Below are positions 1 through 10,945 of a stretch of 64,000 nucleotides of DNA, in pieces (within the stretch, counting starts at the first letter, position 1; each line of letters begins with the position of its first letter). The stretch is from the NCBI GenBank assembly GCA_963277665.1, contig OY728122.1, positions 1,542,640,868 to 1,542,704,867 of the forward strand. The letters are read 5' to 3'. The notes below the pieces were generated by a model, which saw only the letters and a list, made by a program, of their open reading frames with translations, did not search any database and had not been told where the DNA came from. Position numbers and translations under genes: made by a program. The DNA is from Viscum album (taxonomy: Eukaryota; Streptophyta; Magnoliopsida; Santalales; Viscaceae).

Positions 1-721
1 TTCTTCATCTTAAAAACTACTTCTTTCATGACCAGTGAAATATTCATCATTTACTTTTGCAATAAGAATTTTTTTAGTAGCAACATCACTAGAGTTATCT
101 GCTTGTTCTTCACTATCTTCATCTTCATCATACTTAGACAAATAATTTCTAATTTCTTATTTAGAGAACTTCTTATACTCTACCTTATAATAGGAATTGT
201 ATTTTTGTACATTTTTTCTGAGGTATATGCATTACTTTCAGTTATCTTCATCAGTTTCATTAACTTTCTTTCATCATTGAAAATTTTCAGTAAAATGTTC
301 AACAGCTCCATAACCAAAAAAATCAGCAGTCACTTTCCTTTGAACTTTATTTTTCTTCTTTTCACCTTTTTAGATAACAAAGACATAAATTCATCAAAAT
401 ATTTACTAACCTCTAATTTGGTGACAGAGTCACTAGCTTTTTCTTTGATAACATTCTTGAACTTTCCTCACATTAAAGCATAGAAAGAAAATTCTTGATC
501 ATCCTTCTCCTTTTTATCTATAACCTTTTCTCTTCTCATTTCATAAGTTATAAGAGTGCTATGTAGATCATCCAAAGATATAGTTTTAGGATCTATATCT
601 TCCAATGATGAAACTTTTGAATCAAATTTATTAGGAAGAATTTGTAACATCTTTTCAACAATGGTTGAATCTTTCAACTTCTCACCAAGACATATTATAG
701 TGCTTATGATGTCATTGATCC
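1..721 (-). pseudogene. Ty1/copia gag, C-terminal part (UBN2 type), broken
   Basis: The minus-strand translation from about 809 down to 468 reads as the middle of a copia Gag (UBN2 family): after the WINDIIST segment come LGEKL, DSTIVEKMLQILP, KFDSKVS and LHSTLITYEMRREK, in family order. Reading on towards position 1, all frames carry stops, but family-like pieces persist, including an acidic stretch (KYDEDEDSEE) near 160-110 where the zinc-knuckle region normally lies. Only traces of the CCHC knuckle remain. Gag would form the cytoplasmic particle that packages element RNA; this copy cannot. The matching N-terminal half is at 3126-3519, separated by a LINE insertion. Family assignment is by motif recognition. 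The element's pol would lie left of the window. Confidence 0.8.
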
Positions 722-736
722 ATTTAAATAAATCAC
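722..736. repeat. 15-bp target-site duplication, left copy (LINE insertion)
   Basis: ATTTAAATAAATCAC at 722-736 is repeated exactly at 3111-3125. Removing one copy plus the intervening DNA joins the two halves of the copia gag in frame (ESIGDLFK followed by WINDIIST), which supports this as a genuine insertion duplication. The length suits target-primed LINE integration. Confidence 0.88.
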
Positions 737-3110
737 TATCCAAATATATTTTTATTAAAGACACTTTTCTAGAGAAAGTGTAGAAAATAATACAGTACAA
801 CCCAGCCATTAGACACTATAACACATAAAAAAATTATAAAAGACCTGCATGAAACCATTTGACTTAACTTCCTTAAACAATTTTTAGGAAATAGTGTTTA
901 CCTTTTTTCCAGGATCATCCCAAAAAATGTCTTAGAAATGAGAATCCATCTTACTACACACTCACAAGAACTCCTCCTCAACTATTTTATTATTGTTGAA
1001 ACCCCTGACTAGAATTAGGGTTTGTTTTTCAATCCACTCGCTTTTATCCTTATTCATGTATGCTCGAATAAATGTTGCTTTCATCCTTTCTGCAACCTCT
1101 GTAGAAGCGCATATGGGTATCTCCTTCTATGCCATTTCTTGATCGGATTTTAACAGAAACTCCAAAGAATCTTCCCTGATCACAGCCTCTCCTTCCAAAT
1201 CCTCATGCATCCCTCTAGATCCTACTTTAGAAGTTGAAACCAGTTCCCTCTCTTGCACCTTTACTCTCCTTGCACCAACCATACAAGTTCCTGTCTCACA
1301 CCACGGACCAAGGGTGACCGCCGGTGTCACCTCATCTGTGTGTAATTAGAGCTCATCTTATTGATATCCATCATTTGAGGGTTCATTCTCTTGCTTTTGA
1401 TATTCGGAAACCAAATCTTTCTAGCTTTCCACTCCCTCCGCTAGCTGAATCTCAAATTCCTTACATGTCATCCCTTTTTTGGCCGACTGAGTCTCCATTG
1501 GTCTTGGATGGTTGGAGTACTCTTTGCACCCCTTCAGATTTGGATTCCTAGAAACTATGCCGCACCCCAGGTCCATGTTCTCCTTATTCCCTTTCTTCCT
1601 TCTCTGGCTGTTTAGATCTTTACCCACTCCTCCCAATCCATTATCATCAAAAAGTTGCTCATCACCATCAGACTCCACCTCATATGGACTCTTAGAATTT
1701 CCCTCAGACTCTCCCTCATTACTCAAGCTTCCAAATCGGTTGATGAGGTCAATGCAGTATAGAGTTCCCCTTGAGTTGGTGTCCTTCTTGATATCTAGTG
1801 TCCTGTGTACCCCATGTGAAGATTGCTCCCACTCATGGCCTGCCTTCGCCTTGCTCTCACCAGGAGACACCCTTCCAGAGTTCCTGCTACTGCCAGTTCA
1901 CAACGCCATAGCATACGTTCATGGATCCACTACCCCAGAAGATGGACCAAACGCATCAGCAGCTCCAAGAGACTCCCCTAGAGCCTGATTAGGTGCATTG
2001 CGAGTGACCATAATTGCTTCATCCTTTCCACTAGCCCGAGTTCCCCCTGTTATACTGCTATAAGGGCCATCCAGATCACTCTGAAAACTTCTGAAAACTT
2101 CCACAACCTTAGGCCCCGGAGGGGAGGCCATAGAAATTTTATGTATCTTGTCTCCACCCAAGCACCTAATGTCCTCTATCTTAATATTCCCTTGACCAGA
2201 ACCAGCATGCCCTGCACCATTCACAATAGCAAGAGAACGGAACTTGACCTCCTGGACCTCCATAACAACTCCCTGTTGCTGCGCCCTTCGCTTGTAGATC
2301 TCTAAGTTATATCCCAACATCTTACATGAAGAACAATATTCACTCCATGATTCAAATATGATAGACTTCTTGTATCAGAATTCCTCCCCAAAAGAAATCC
2401 ATAAAGAGTCAGTAGGTGCCTTCGATACATCCACTTCGATACAAACACTTAGTGAAATAGGTTGGCTCACTTCTCGGGTCTGACTATCAGAACATAGGAA
2501 AGGCCCAACCAAATTTCCAAGAAACTGAAGGATGGAGGGATTTTTAAAAGGAATTGGGAGTTCTAGGAAACTTACCCAAATCACCATCTTGGAAGGGTAT
2601 TACTTCATGTGAAAGTTATATGACCATTTGAAGAGCAATAAGCGAGCACCAACACAGGAGTGAGGAGCACTCGACCACGTGTGGATCAGATCCTCCTCGG
2701 AGGCGAAGCAGATCATAATATTTCCAGAGTCGAGAAGACCAACTATGAATCACTCCTGTAAACCCCATGATTCAAAAATCCAGTGGTCAAATAAGTCCAC
2801 CGATGGACAGTGATTCTTGAATCGTGCTATCAAGGTCAAGTCCAGTAGGGAGGATGCCTCTATAAATTCTAGGGTTGAAATCGATAGGATAGGGAGGCCC
2901 ACGTAGCATTCTGGAACTTTTGGGCTTACCAAAATACAAGGAAAGGGAGAAAGGTAGTCAGGGTTTGAGAAGGGTATGAAAGTTTGATCCCCAAGGAGAT
3001 GCGAAAGAGGACCCTCCCCCTCTGAGGGGGAGGGGCCAAAGCGAGGCTCATCACCTCCTAGGGAATGGCCTCAGCAGCGGTGAGAGAGATGACTCCTTTC
3101 CCCTCTTATT
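737..3110 (-). mobile_element. LINE (L1-type) insertion, ORF1 only, inside copia gag
   Basis: This 2.37-kb block lies between perfect 15-bp direct repeats and reads on the minus strand. Its right end (5' end of the element) begins with a GC-rich, purine-biased leader followed by an ORF1 of the DUF4283/zinc-knuckle type used by plant L1 elements. I find no endonuclease or reverse transcriptase sequence. The left end (3' end) is A-rich on the element strand but lacks a clean poly(A). It is either a derivative that lost ORF2 by internal deletion or a non-autonomous LINE. The boundaries rest on the TSD and on restoration of the gag frame. Confidence 0.8.
1127..2932 (-). pseudogene. LINE ORF1 remnant (DUF4283-type RNA-binding protein)
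   Basis: Several minus-strand segments in successive frames make up a decayed LINE ORF1. Segment 2932-2750 has the DUF4283 signature: VGLPILSIST, LIARFKNHCPSVD, then HWIFESWGL. Segment 2587-2375 continues with VWVSFLELPIPF-like text, LGNLVGPFL and CVEVDVSKAP, as in the part before the zinc knuckle. Segments 2320-1919 and 1870-1421 are low-complexity linker with acidic and Ser/Gly-rich stretches, and 1330-1127 is a further tail. ORF1 proteins bind the element RNA. Stops and frameshifts separate the segments. The knuckle cysteines are not convincing. Confidence 0.7.
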
Positions 3111-3125
3111 ATTTAAATAAATCAC
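3111..3125. repeat. 15-bp target-site duplication, right copy (LINE insertion)
   Basis: This is an exact copy of 722-736. It lies at the junction between the LINE leader and the N-terminal half of the copia gag. Confidence 0.88.
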
Positions 3126-3519
3126 CAATAGATTCATTATCACTCATTTTCATATCTTCTCACTTTAATCTCTATATCTTTAACTTTTCATTATTTAATT
3201 TTTTATTTCCTTCACAAATTTTTTTCAACTTATCCAAAATACATTTAATTTTTATAACTCCTTTAACTCTAAGAAATTCTCTTTCAAAGAGTGAGGAATG
3301 TATATCATTTTTGGCTCATCCATAATTATCTAAATTCTTCTTATTAGCATCTGTTAGGGGAAATCCCTCGGCATAAGGTGGGAACCCCTCTGTTGAATCC
3401 TTAAGAACTTTATATCCAATGGACATAAGATAAGGAAAAATTATATATTTTGAAATATGATAGTTCTTACCATCAAAAATAGGAATCCCCTTACTATTCA
3501 AAGAGTTATGAACATCCAT
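3126..3519 (-). pseudogene. Ty1/copia gag, N-terminal part, frameshifted
   Basis: On the minus strand the ATG at 3519 opens a frame with the copia Gag start: a short leader, FDGKNYHISKYIIFPYL and SIGYKV, then a stop at about 3316. The next ~190 bases continue the family pattern in another frame (AKNDIHSSLFEREFLRVKG, then ILDKLKKICEGNKKL), so a one-base shift near 3320 broke the gene. It then runs into the LINE at 3125. The ATG is the natural start because the primer site and LTR lie just upstream (3575-3587). It is the same gene as the fragment at 1-721. Confidence 0.8.
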
Positions 3520-3574
3520 GGAAACTTCACATTAGTTTAAACATTATTAAAGAGTCAATGAAGGAAACATTCAC

Positions 3575-3584
3575 ACTAATACCA
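3575..3584 (-). other. Copia primer-binding site (initiator-Met tRNA type)
   Basis: The minus strand reads TGGTATTAGT here, close to TGGTATCAGAG, the complement of the initiator Met tRNA 3' end. It lies two bases inside the LTR edge at 3587 and 55 bases upstream of the gag start at 3519. Confidence 0.7.
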
Positions 3585-3586
3585 CT

Positions 3587-5333
3587 TGAAAGGACCAATC
3601 CAAATTGGAGTGATCAATGAGAGGGGAGGGGTGAATCTATGATTTTTTTTTATATTTTCTTTCTTATGAAACAAGCTTATAATATTATTAAATAGATATT
3701 ATTTTTCTAAATACAACCACACAAGCACAACTACAGGAACACAATAATTTACAAGGTTCGTTAGTTAATAAGAGTAGCTAGTAATTTTCTTGGTTTGGAA
3801 AAAATTAAATACCATAAAATCAACAAGAAAATAATCCTTTGAATGTGGTTATAGAAAGAAAGAAATATCTTTACACTTTCATTGCACTGTGATCAAACAA
3901 TAGTTCAAGTTCTCTCCATACATATATAAGATGTAACAAATTTTTTTATAACTCTTATAAACCTTCAACAATATGATTTGGTATGTTTTCACTATATTAT
4001 ATAAACTTCATCATAATTTATTTTATTTTAAGTACTTATTTATCAATTTATTTCCCAATAGTAGCCAAGAACTTTCTTCAGTCCATTGGATATCTTTCAT
4101 ATGGGTTCATCCAGAAAACTTCATTCATTTTCTATCCACAAAAGTCTATCTAGTGCCTTTTCATATAATAAAATATTCTTACCCACTTTATGTCCACTCA
4201 CCAAAATATTATATCTTTATGATATCATTAATATGAAATCTCTATTCAGTATATTTTCACTGATGCAAATTACAAAAAATCGATTGTTGGCACAATAACA
4301 TCTTTATATAATTGTTTTTGCACATCATCTGACTGATACCAATTTATGATAAATATCTATCTGGTATATGTATTTCTGATGGTCCTCTACTATGTATATT
4401 TGATCAAATTTCATCTTCATTGGTGCTTTTCCTCACTTGTTCTTTCGTGAAGAGTATAAAACTTGTGTAGAATAGGTAGGAACTCCAATCTATTTTCTCA
4501 CATAATGAAAACTCAAATTTTGAATATCCCACTCAAAAAAAATTCACCATATTCTTCTCAGAACGTCTTGAGTATTCTTGAAGCTTCTTTAAAACTTAAC
4601 ACTAGTGAATTTCCTTAAATTCCCTTAACCTTAGTTCTAAGGAACTTCATCAAAATTTATTAACACATGTAAAGAACCATTATCTTCCTTCATGATTTTA
4701 GGAATGTTGAATGATCATCTCAGTGTCATGAAATTTTATATCTTTATGAAAGTTTTGTAAAAACCATCTAATTGATAAAACATAATATCATTCATTCATA
4801 TAGTAAAACATTGTAGTAGAACTATAATCTGATGATACTTTGTCTGATGTTACTTCAAAAAATCATAGATACATCTCGATAGTATCCCTCAGACACTTCC
4901 ATCAAATGTTTACTTGCCTTATAACACTTATTTTTTTCATTCAAATTCCATCCTCTGAACAGATGAAATTTATATAAAAATATCTATCTGATGACTTCAA
5001 CCAAAACCATATGTCTAATGACTTAGATACTTCTATAAAATTTTTGTAGAAAAACTTCTCTTACCAATTTTATACAAGCCCATGTGATAGAAATTTGACA
5101 GTAGGTTTATCGAATAGAGTCAAACTGATGATATAGAAAGATATTATCTAATAGAATTTATCTAATTGGAATTTATCTGATTAGACTTCATCTGATGAAA
5201 TTCCTTAGAATCTTCCCTTTATACTTAAATAACATTAATATTCTAAAAAACTTTACAAAAATCAAACAATAACTTTGTATCATCACATAAACCCTTACGC
5301 ATCATTTGGAAATTAGGTGATACCCTTACAAAC
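3587..5333 (-). mobile_element. Copia 5' LTR, first segment (interrupted)
   Basis: The LTR starts at 3587 (TGAAAGGACC on the plus strand, so ending ..CA on the element strand) beside the primer site. The segment is AT-rich with many degenerate copies of ATCTGATG/TCTGATGA between 4320 and 5190. The same vocabulary resumes at 32739-33151, beyond element B, and ends there in ..CCAACA, the expected TG start of a minus-strand LTR. No ORF of interest is present. Its net length without insertions would be about 2.3 kb. The exact interruption point at 5333 is inferred. Confidence 0.55.
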
Positions 5334-6865
5334 TATTAGGTCCACTAGGCTAGATACCCTGAGAGGGGGTGAATCAGGGTATGACATATTAAGACAACTG
5401 CCTCTTCTGATATTGGTTTATTTTTAGAAAAAACCCTCTTCTATATCCTTCCCTTGGTAGAGTATGAATAAACCTTAAAGTATGCACAGGACACAACAAT
5501 TTTTACTTGGTTCACCTTCATTGGGCTACGTCCAAGGAGCATACACTGATGGTGTGCCGATGTACCAATTCCACTATAAGTACACTATTTCCTACAAGTT
5601 CGGAGTGGAATCACTATCCCTCCTGGTTTACAAACACTCACAATTTGAGAACTCACTACTCTCTCAACTGAAGTGAGCTCACTACTTCTTCAGAAGATCC
5701 ACTCACAGTTTAAAGACCTGTATGTCTCATCATTATCTCTAATGAAATATGCATCTTTAACTGTTGATAGAGGCTCTGATGACATCCAACATTCACCCAC
5801 AGATGAATCTCTCTTTGCACTTGGTGTACCGGGAAACCCCAAAACTTTCGCACAACCCTTACTACATCTTGCGCGCAACTTTAATTCCTTGCACGCAAGA
5901 TTACACTTTTTTCACAAAACACCCATTACACGAAACATAAATCTTTCGCGCAACTCAAATCTTACGCGCAACTTTCTTAGCTTGTTTACAACTCAAAATA
6001 TTTCACACAGCTCCCTTTGCCTGAAATTATTACATGATCTGGTGCTCGGATTTTCTCTAAGTATCGAGATCCCTCAGTATGAGGTGTCACCTCTTATTTA
6101 TAGACCTCATTGACCCCTACGCACAAAAACCCTAACACATCGCACAAGATACTGACGTGTTGCGCAAAACCCCATTTTACGTCTCCTTTGGTGCATAAGT
6201 CTCTTTCACGCCAACCTCTTCTTTCGCGCCCTTCTTGAATATTTTGTGTGCTTCCTTCCTTTTCCATTTTTCGATGTTCAGACCATAAATCAAGCCGGGA
6301 GCACAAAACCCCATTTGACATTGCCTTAGGCATGCAATTTTCTTTCGTGTAACCTCCTATTTCACACCAATGTTCAAATATTTTATGCATCCTCCTCTTT
6401 CGCACCAATTTTCAAATCTTTCTCACAACCTCCTATTTCTTTCTAATTCTCCAATCTTTCGTGTACCTTATGCCTTTTCCGTTTTTCGACCTTCTTCTCC
6501 TGAAACCTTCCTTGTGCAGAATATTCCAAACCAACATAGATCTTGTGTGCAACATCCTTTTCCAAAAACATGTTTTCCTGTTTTCCGATTTAGAGGCCCA
6601 AAATTTTGGCAAATGCTGGAAAATGGTGCAACCTTAGATCTATTATTTTTGTACCACCTCTATGTTTTCCATTCCTTTTTCATCATTCTTTGTCAACATA
6701 GATTGTAAAAAATATCTATGGAGTTCGAAAAATCACCATGTAAACCCCCTTTGTCAACAAAATTAACATCGTGGTCTGCTCTGTCAACACGGAGGTCCGC
6801 TTTGTCAACAAACACAATTAACTCAAAAATGATTCAATGATACCTTGAGGGATTTTTTCCCAACA
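5334..6865 (-). mobile_element. Second copia-type LTR, probably solo, nested in the first
   Basis: The right end is ..TTTTCCCAACA at 6865 (TGTTGGGAAAA on the element strand). The left end near 5334 reads TATTAGGTCCACTAGGC, like a copia LTR end next to the primer site, with a degenerate TG. Flanks CAAAC (5329-5333) and CATAC (6866-6870) agree at 4 of 5 bases and could be an aged TSD. A TGATACC string at 5318 could instead be the remains of a primer site, which would make this a 5' LTR of a deleted element. A minus-strand TATA box lies at 6094-6103. The R/U5 half is rich in CGCGCAAC-type motifs and U3 carries four TTTGTCAACA-like repeats. Confidence 0.6.
6094..6103 (-). promoter_or_regulatory. 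Probable LTR promoter TATA box
   Basis: The minus strand reads CTATAAATAA, placed between the U3 half (6865 down to about 6110) and the motif-rich transcribed half of the LTR at 5334-6865. It suits a retrotransposon promoter. This is sequence match only. Confidence 0.45.
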
Positions 6866-6983
6866 CATACCATACTAACTACCCTTATACAGGGTAAAAA
6901 AAATATGTTATACCTTTACATAGCATGCTAAGCTACCATTAAATAGAAATTCAAAAAGTTCAAAAAAAAATTATCTTCTAAAA
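6866..6983 (-). mobile_element. Copia LTR, short middle segment
   Basis: This AT-rich 118-bp stretch lies between the second LTR and element B. It ends with TAAAA (6979-6983), the TSD of element B. It is assigned to the host copia LTR by position. Nothing else is visible in it. Confidence 0.4.
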
Positions 6984-7759
6984 TGTAAGAACTCAGACCT
7001 TCTTTTCTGGTATGTTTTTCCTTTTCTAGAGGTTTTTTGGGAAAAAGAGGAGAATCTGGAAATTTTCTAAGTACACGTTGTGTACTTTATAAGTACACAC
7101 CATGTACTTTGATTCCAATCAAGGCCATGTGTTGGTCATGTCATGGCCACACACAAGGCCATGTTGGGGTGATGTGGAGGCCACTTAATGTGGATTATGG
7201 AAAAGCATAGTACACACCGTGTACTTAAAAAGTACACACCATCTACTTTCTTTTTTTTGTTAAACGGATTGGGGTCGCGTATTAACCCCAAAAACACCTT
7301 CTTCTCCAGCTTCTTCGACTGAGAGTGAGAGTACGGCCGTAGATCTTCTCCAAGCCACCAATCTATCACTAGTTATCTGAATCGAACATCGTCGGTTGCA
7401 ATAGAATCGCAGTGGTGAGTTCTTGGTTCTCCTTTGGCCACATTTTCTAATTCCTTCTCTTATGAGAGTTATCTGAGGTTGAAATATTTAGATGTTTTTG
7501 TAGATCTACTCCGTTTTAGGCCTATTCATGGTCTGAGGTTCAAGTATATCGATCTCCTAGGATCGAGGTAGGTGGTTTGTTTCCTTACATTGAATGTCTT
7601 TGAGTTTTTGTGTAAAAGTGATGGATACCCATGTATTGGGTGTCTCGGGTTAGGGTTTTGATCATGCATTATTATCTGTCTTATACTGCTTGTATGATTA
7701 TGGATATTAGATGAATAATGATTGCTTGTTATCATGTTTGAGGATCACCCCATGGGTGT
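6984..7759 (+). repeat. Element B 5' LTR, first part
   Basis: It aligns with 30646 onward of the 3' LTR: start TGTAAGAACTC, the GGGAAAAAGAGGAGAATCTG block, the palindromic TACAC..GTGTA motifs and the GAGGATCACCCCATGGGTG block. It ends at the GGTGT target site (7755-7759) used by element A. Short internal indels relative to the 3' LTR show age. Confidence 0.9.
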
Positions 7760-9514
7760 TGGTTCACGCCCAAATTTACCCAAGAGAAGAAGGGTAGAAC
7801 GGTCCTTGTAGTGTAGCTTGGGTTGTCGATTCCACAGAGACCTAAGAAGATACCTAAGATACACAACCTAAGGGATGGATTTTTGGCTATGAAGTGGCCA
7901 ACTTGGATTGATTTTGGATGGGTTTTAAAGATATCTAAAATATTTAAGTGGATTCAATTTAAAAGAATGAGTTGATCCTAGGTTATCACTCGGGGTGGAT
8001 TGGATGTATTTTCTTTTTAATGATTTCAATTTCTTAAATTTGAGATGGGTTCATTTAAGGAGATAAAACAACATCATCACTTACTGGTTTAATGCCTACA
8101 CCCTCTAATACTAATCACCTATACACTTGAAGGATCAAAGTTGTGAGCACTTCAAGGTAAAGGATCGTATTAGTACTTGAAGTGTGTGGCCTTAAATTCA
8201 ACAAGGACGATGGAGTTTAAAAATCATCAAATAAAAATCCCAATTAAAGAAGTGATTATACATTAATTAGGTGATAAATAACATCCAATCCAGCCCCTTT
8301 CTACTCCCTTGGATCAACCCATAAGTGGGTTAGCCCTCTATTGATCCCATGGTTTCAATGGAAGCGGAAAGTAGACTCATAAGGGAGGAATGGAGAAGTA
8401 AAGAAAACAACAAAAATAAAATGATCACTCCACCGTTGTGTGAATAATTTCACAAGGGTTGGTGTGAATAAATTCACACCTTGATCCAACGGTATCAAAG
8501 TGATATTAAGAACAACAGAATAAGAGTAGAATAAGAACTTTTATTAAGAAACTAAAGTGAATTGAACAACTTACATGTGAAAGACAAAATTGAGGCAACA
8601 AAAATGCAGCATAACATTACAATTAAACAAAGCATCAAATATCCTCAACTCCTTCACCACCACTGACTTAAATAGGCATTTTGGGAGCCTTGGGTCAAAC
8701 CAACAACAGTACAAAGCATCTTAATTAATTTTTCTAGGCTATAGGTGGTGGAAAGAATGTGGAATTTGGACTTTTCCACGTTTGACCCGAGGTGGCAGCC
8801 AGCTTTACTTCACCAAACAGAAGCGTCTGTAAGACATTCTAGACGGCCGAATCAGGGTGGGCAATAGAAGAAGAAAATGGATCTCCTGATGTCTTCTAAC
8901 CTCCTGTAAAATATGGGCCCATTTGGAGTTGTTAATTCCGAGATATGATCAAAGTAGTGGACTGTTTTTCTGGGCCGCAGAATCTGGCCCAGAATTTTAT
9001 CTCTAACTTGGGCCGACTAAATTACCAACATGGAGGCCGAATTAGTATTAACTCCTGAATAGTGATTTGTTCCTATACATGTCTTATAGAATCTCTTGAA
9101 GTTTTGGATTAATTGGGCCTGTATGTTGGGCCCCACAGTCTCATCAGTGGGAAGGTGTCCAATCTGCCTTCTCCAGAATTGCATCCTTTCATTGCCAAAT
9201 ATCTCCATCATCCTCCATGAATTCTCCATTGATCCCTGAATCAAACATGTTCATATTTAAGTGTAGATCAATTTCCAAAAATATCAAATTAAAATATGTA
9301 AAATTCAATTCCTTACAATCAGATGAATCATTGGGTACTTTAAATGATGTTCAAAAATGTACCACATAATAGTGCATTTTAAGAAGGTATTACAAACATA
9401 ATGTGAAATGATGTTCAAAGTGTAAAATGCACTAAAATGGTGTTTATGAATAACAAATAACATGAAAATTATGTATATTAACAATGAATATTAGCCTCAT
9501 TTAGTGGCTAATCA
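7760..9514 (-). repeat. Element A 3' LTR (1755 bp)
   Basis: This is the left-hand LTR; because A is on the minus strand it is the 3' LTR. It starts TGGTTCACGCCC and ends GGCTAATCA. It matches 17148-18902 base for base over long stretches with no net length change; three differences are visible in the first 220 bases. A minus-strand TATTTAAG box lies at 8667-8676. Confidence 0.95.
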
Positions 9515-9527
9515 CACCCCCCCAACT
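9515..9527 (-). other. Element A polypurine tract next to the 3' LTR
   Basis: The minus strand reads AAGTTGGGGGGGTG directly before the LTR edge at 9514, the expected plus-strand primer for reverse transcription. Confidence 0.75.
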
Positions 9528-10569
9528 TGAGTTTTTCTAGTCCCGAGAAAAATATATCTCATCAAAAATGAAATTCGAATTCCCTTTTCCAAAAACATTT
9601 TAATACACAATGATCACCAAAAAAAACATTATACCAAAAAATCATGAAACCCATCAAAATATTTTAATACGAGATAGTTTCATAAGCAGATCCCAATCCC
9701 AAGCCCATTCCTTTGATCAAATCCATCATCATTCTTCATCCAACTCAATTAGGTGTAATGATGTGTTGTGAATCACAATAGATACGGGGGTTCATTTTCA
9801 TTCAAGGGGAAAATCATGGAAGCGCTAGGTGGAATCACATTTAATCCTAATATGAGTATTTTTCATCCCTCTTTTTTTTGATTTTTTTTGCAATATTGCT
9901 ATAGTAATTGAGATTGCAATTAATCAAATTAACCCATGTAGCAAAACTTTGCCGATGACTCCCAGACTCAAAGGCCTTAGGGCACCAAGTGAAACCCACA
10001 TACTCGGGCATCGTCTCGAGTTAAATTAATCAAAAACAAAGTCATATTACCATAAATAGAGATAGATTGAAAAACTCAGGGCTAGACATCTCTGGAGTCA
10101 CGATCCCCAAGTGCCGAAAGCCTCGCATTTTATCAATCCATTGCTCTACACGCAAATTTTTATTATTATTTTTTATTTTTTATTTTTTTAATAATTTTTT
10201 TTAAATTTTTTTTTTGAATACTCATATTATTCATAAAAATAAAACCATCCTATGCTATTTATTATGGGACCCCAAAAATTCAAATTAGTACCCCACAGTC
10301 TAGAGGACGCGCATTGTGGCATTTGTTTTTATTTGGATGAAAATATAAACGATGAAATATCACATTAGACAGCCACACTTTCCAAAATCTATGCTCATGA
10401 AATTATACAAGGATTAAAATCAGAATCAGGGCATGCTAAATTATTTGATATTCAGTTTCAAAGTGTGCAATGCATATTACCATGTTCAAAGTTAAAGGAA
10501 TTTTTCCTTCCATTTAATTATTTTTTCAAATCATTCATTTTTTTTGACACAAAAGCATTTTTTTTATCT

Positions 10570-10605
10570 CTCCCCCAACTTAAAACAACATTGTCCCCAG
10601 TGTTT
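10570..10605 (-). other. Second polypurine-tract-like signal of element A
   Basis: The minus strand carries CTGGGGACAATG and then AAGTTGGGGGAG about 1 kb inside the terminal polypurine tract. Extra internal tracts of this form are known from Athila/Tat-type elements. Function here is inferred. Confidence 0.5.
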
Positions 10606-10874
10606 GAATAAATGAAAAATTAGAAGGAGTAGAGGCAGGGAATAAAAATTTAAAAAGGAAACTGAAAATGAGGATTATGGAATGAAGTCACCTGGTGGTT
10701 GAAGTTTGAAGTTCTTGCCGCTCGAATTTATTCCTTTGATATCCATGTCACTTGCAAAGTTCCCTAGTGGAAAAAGGAAAAAACAAAACAAACAAAACAA
10801 ACAATATATATATATATTTATATAATAAAGGAAGTAAAATATAATAATATATATAAAAATTATAGAATAAGGTA

Positions 10875-10945
10875 GCACAAGAAGCCGCAGGTCAGTGGTA
10901 AGCGCGCGCCCCTGTCTCCCTTCGGTCCCGGGTTCGAGTCCCCGC
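10875..10945 (+). ncRNA. tRNA-like module, probable SINE head
   Basis: A block of about 69 bases is bounded by a perfect 7-bp acceptor-like stem (AAGCCGC .. GCGGCTT). Near its 3' side it holds GGTTCGAGTCC, a perfect Pol III B-box/T-loop, and near its 5' side GGTCAGTGGTAAGC, A-box-like. It is followed by a GC-rich body of about 45 bases and a run of Ts (from 10993), a Pol III terminator. It is very GC-rich against an AT-rich background. I could not fold a normal anticodon arm, so a functional tRNA is unlikely; a tRNA-derived SINE or captured tRNA pseudogene is more likely. No clear TSD was seen. Confidence 0.55.

Noticed and set aside
28..483. 151-residue plus-strand open frame at the left edge
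   Set aside because: It is the complement of the decayed minus-strand copia gag. The Phe/Ile-rich translation reflects antisense AT-rich coding DNA.
5318..5333. Second full copia element with primer site at 5318
   Set aside because: Only seven bases (TGATACC) support it, and the adjacent sequence fits the first LTR. It is left as an alternative in the LTR entry.
10875..10945. Functional tRNA gene
   Set aside because: The acceptor stem and B-box look right, but the block is short (about 69 bases) and has no convincing anticodon arm.
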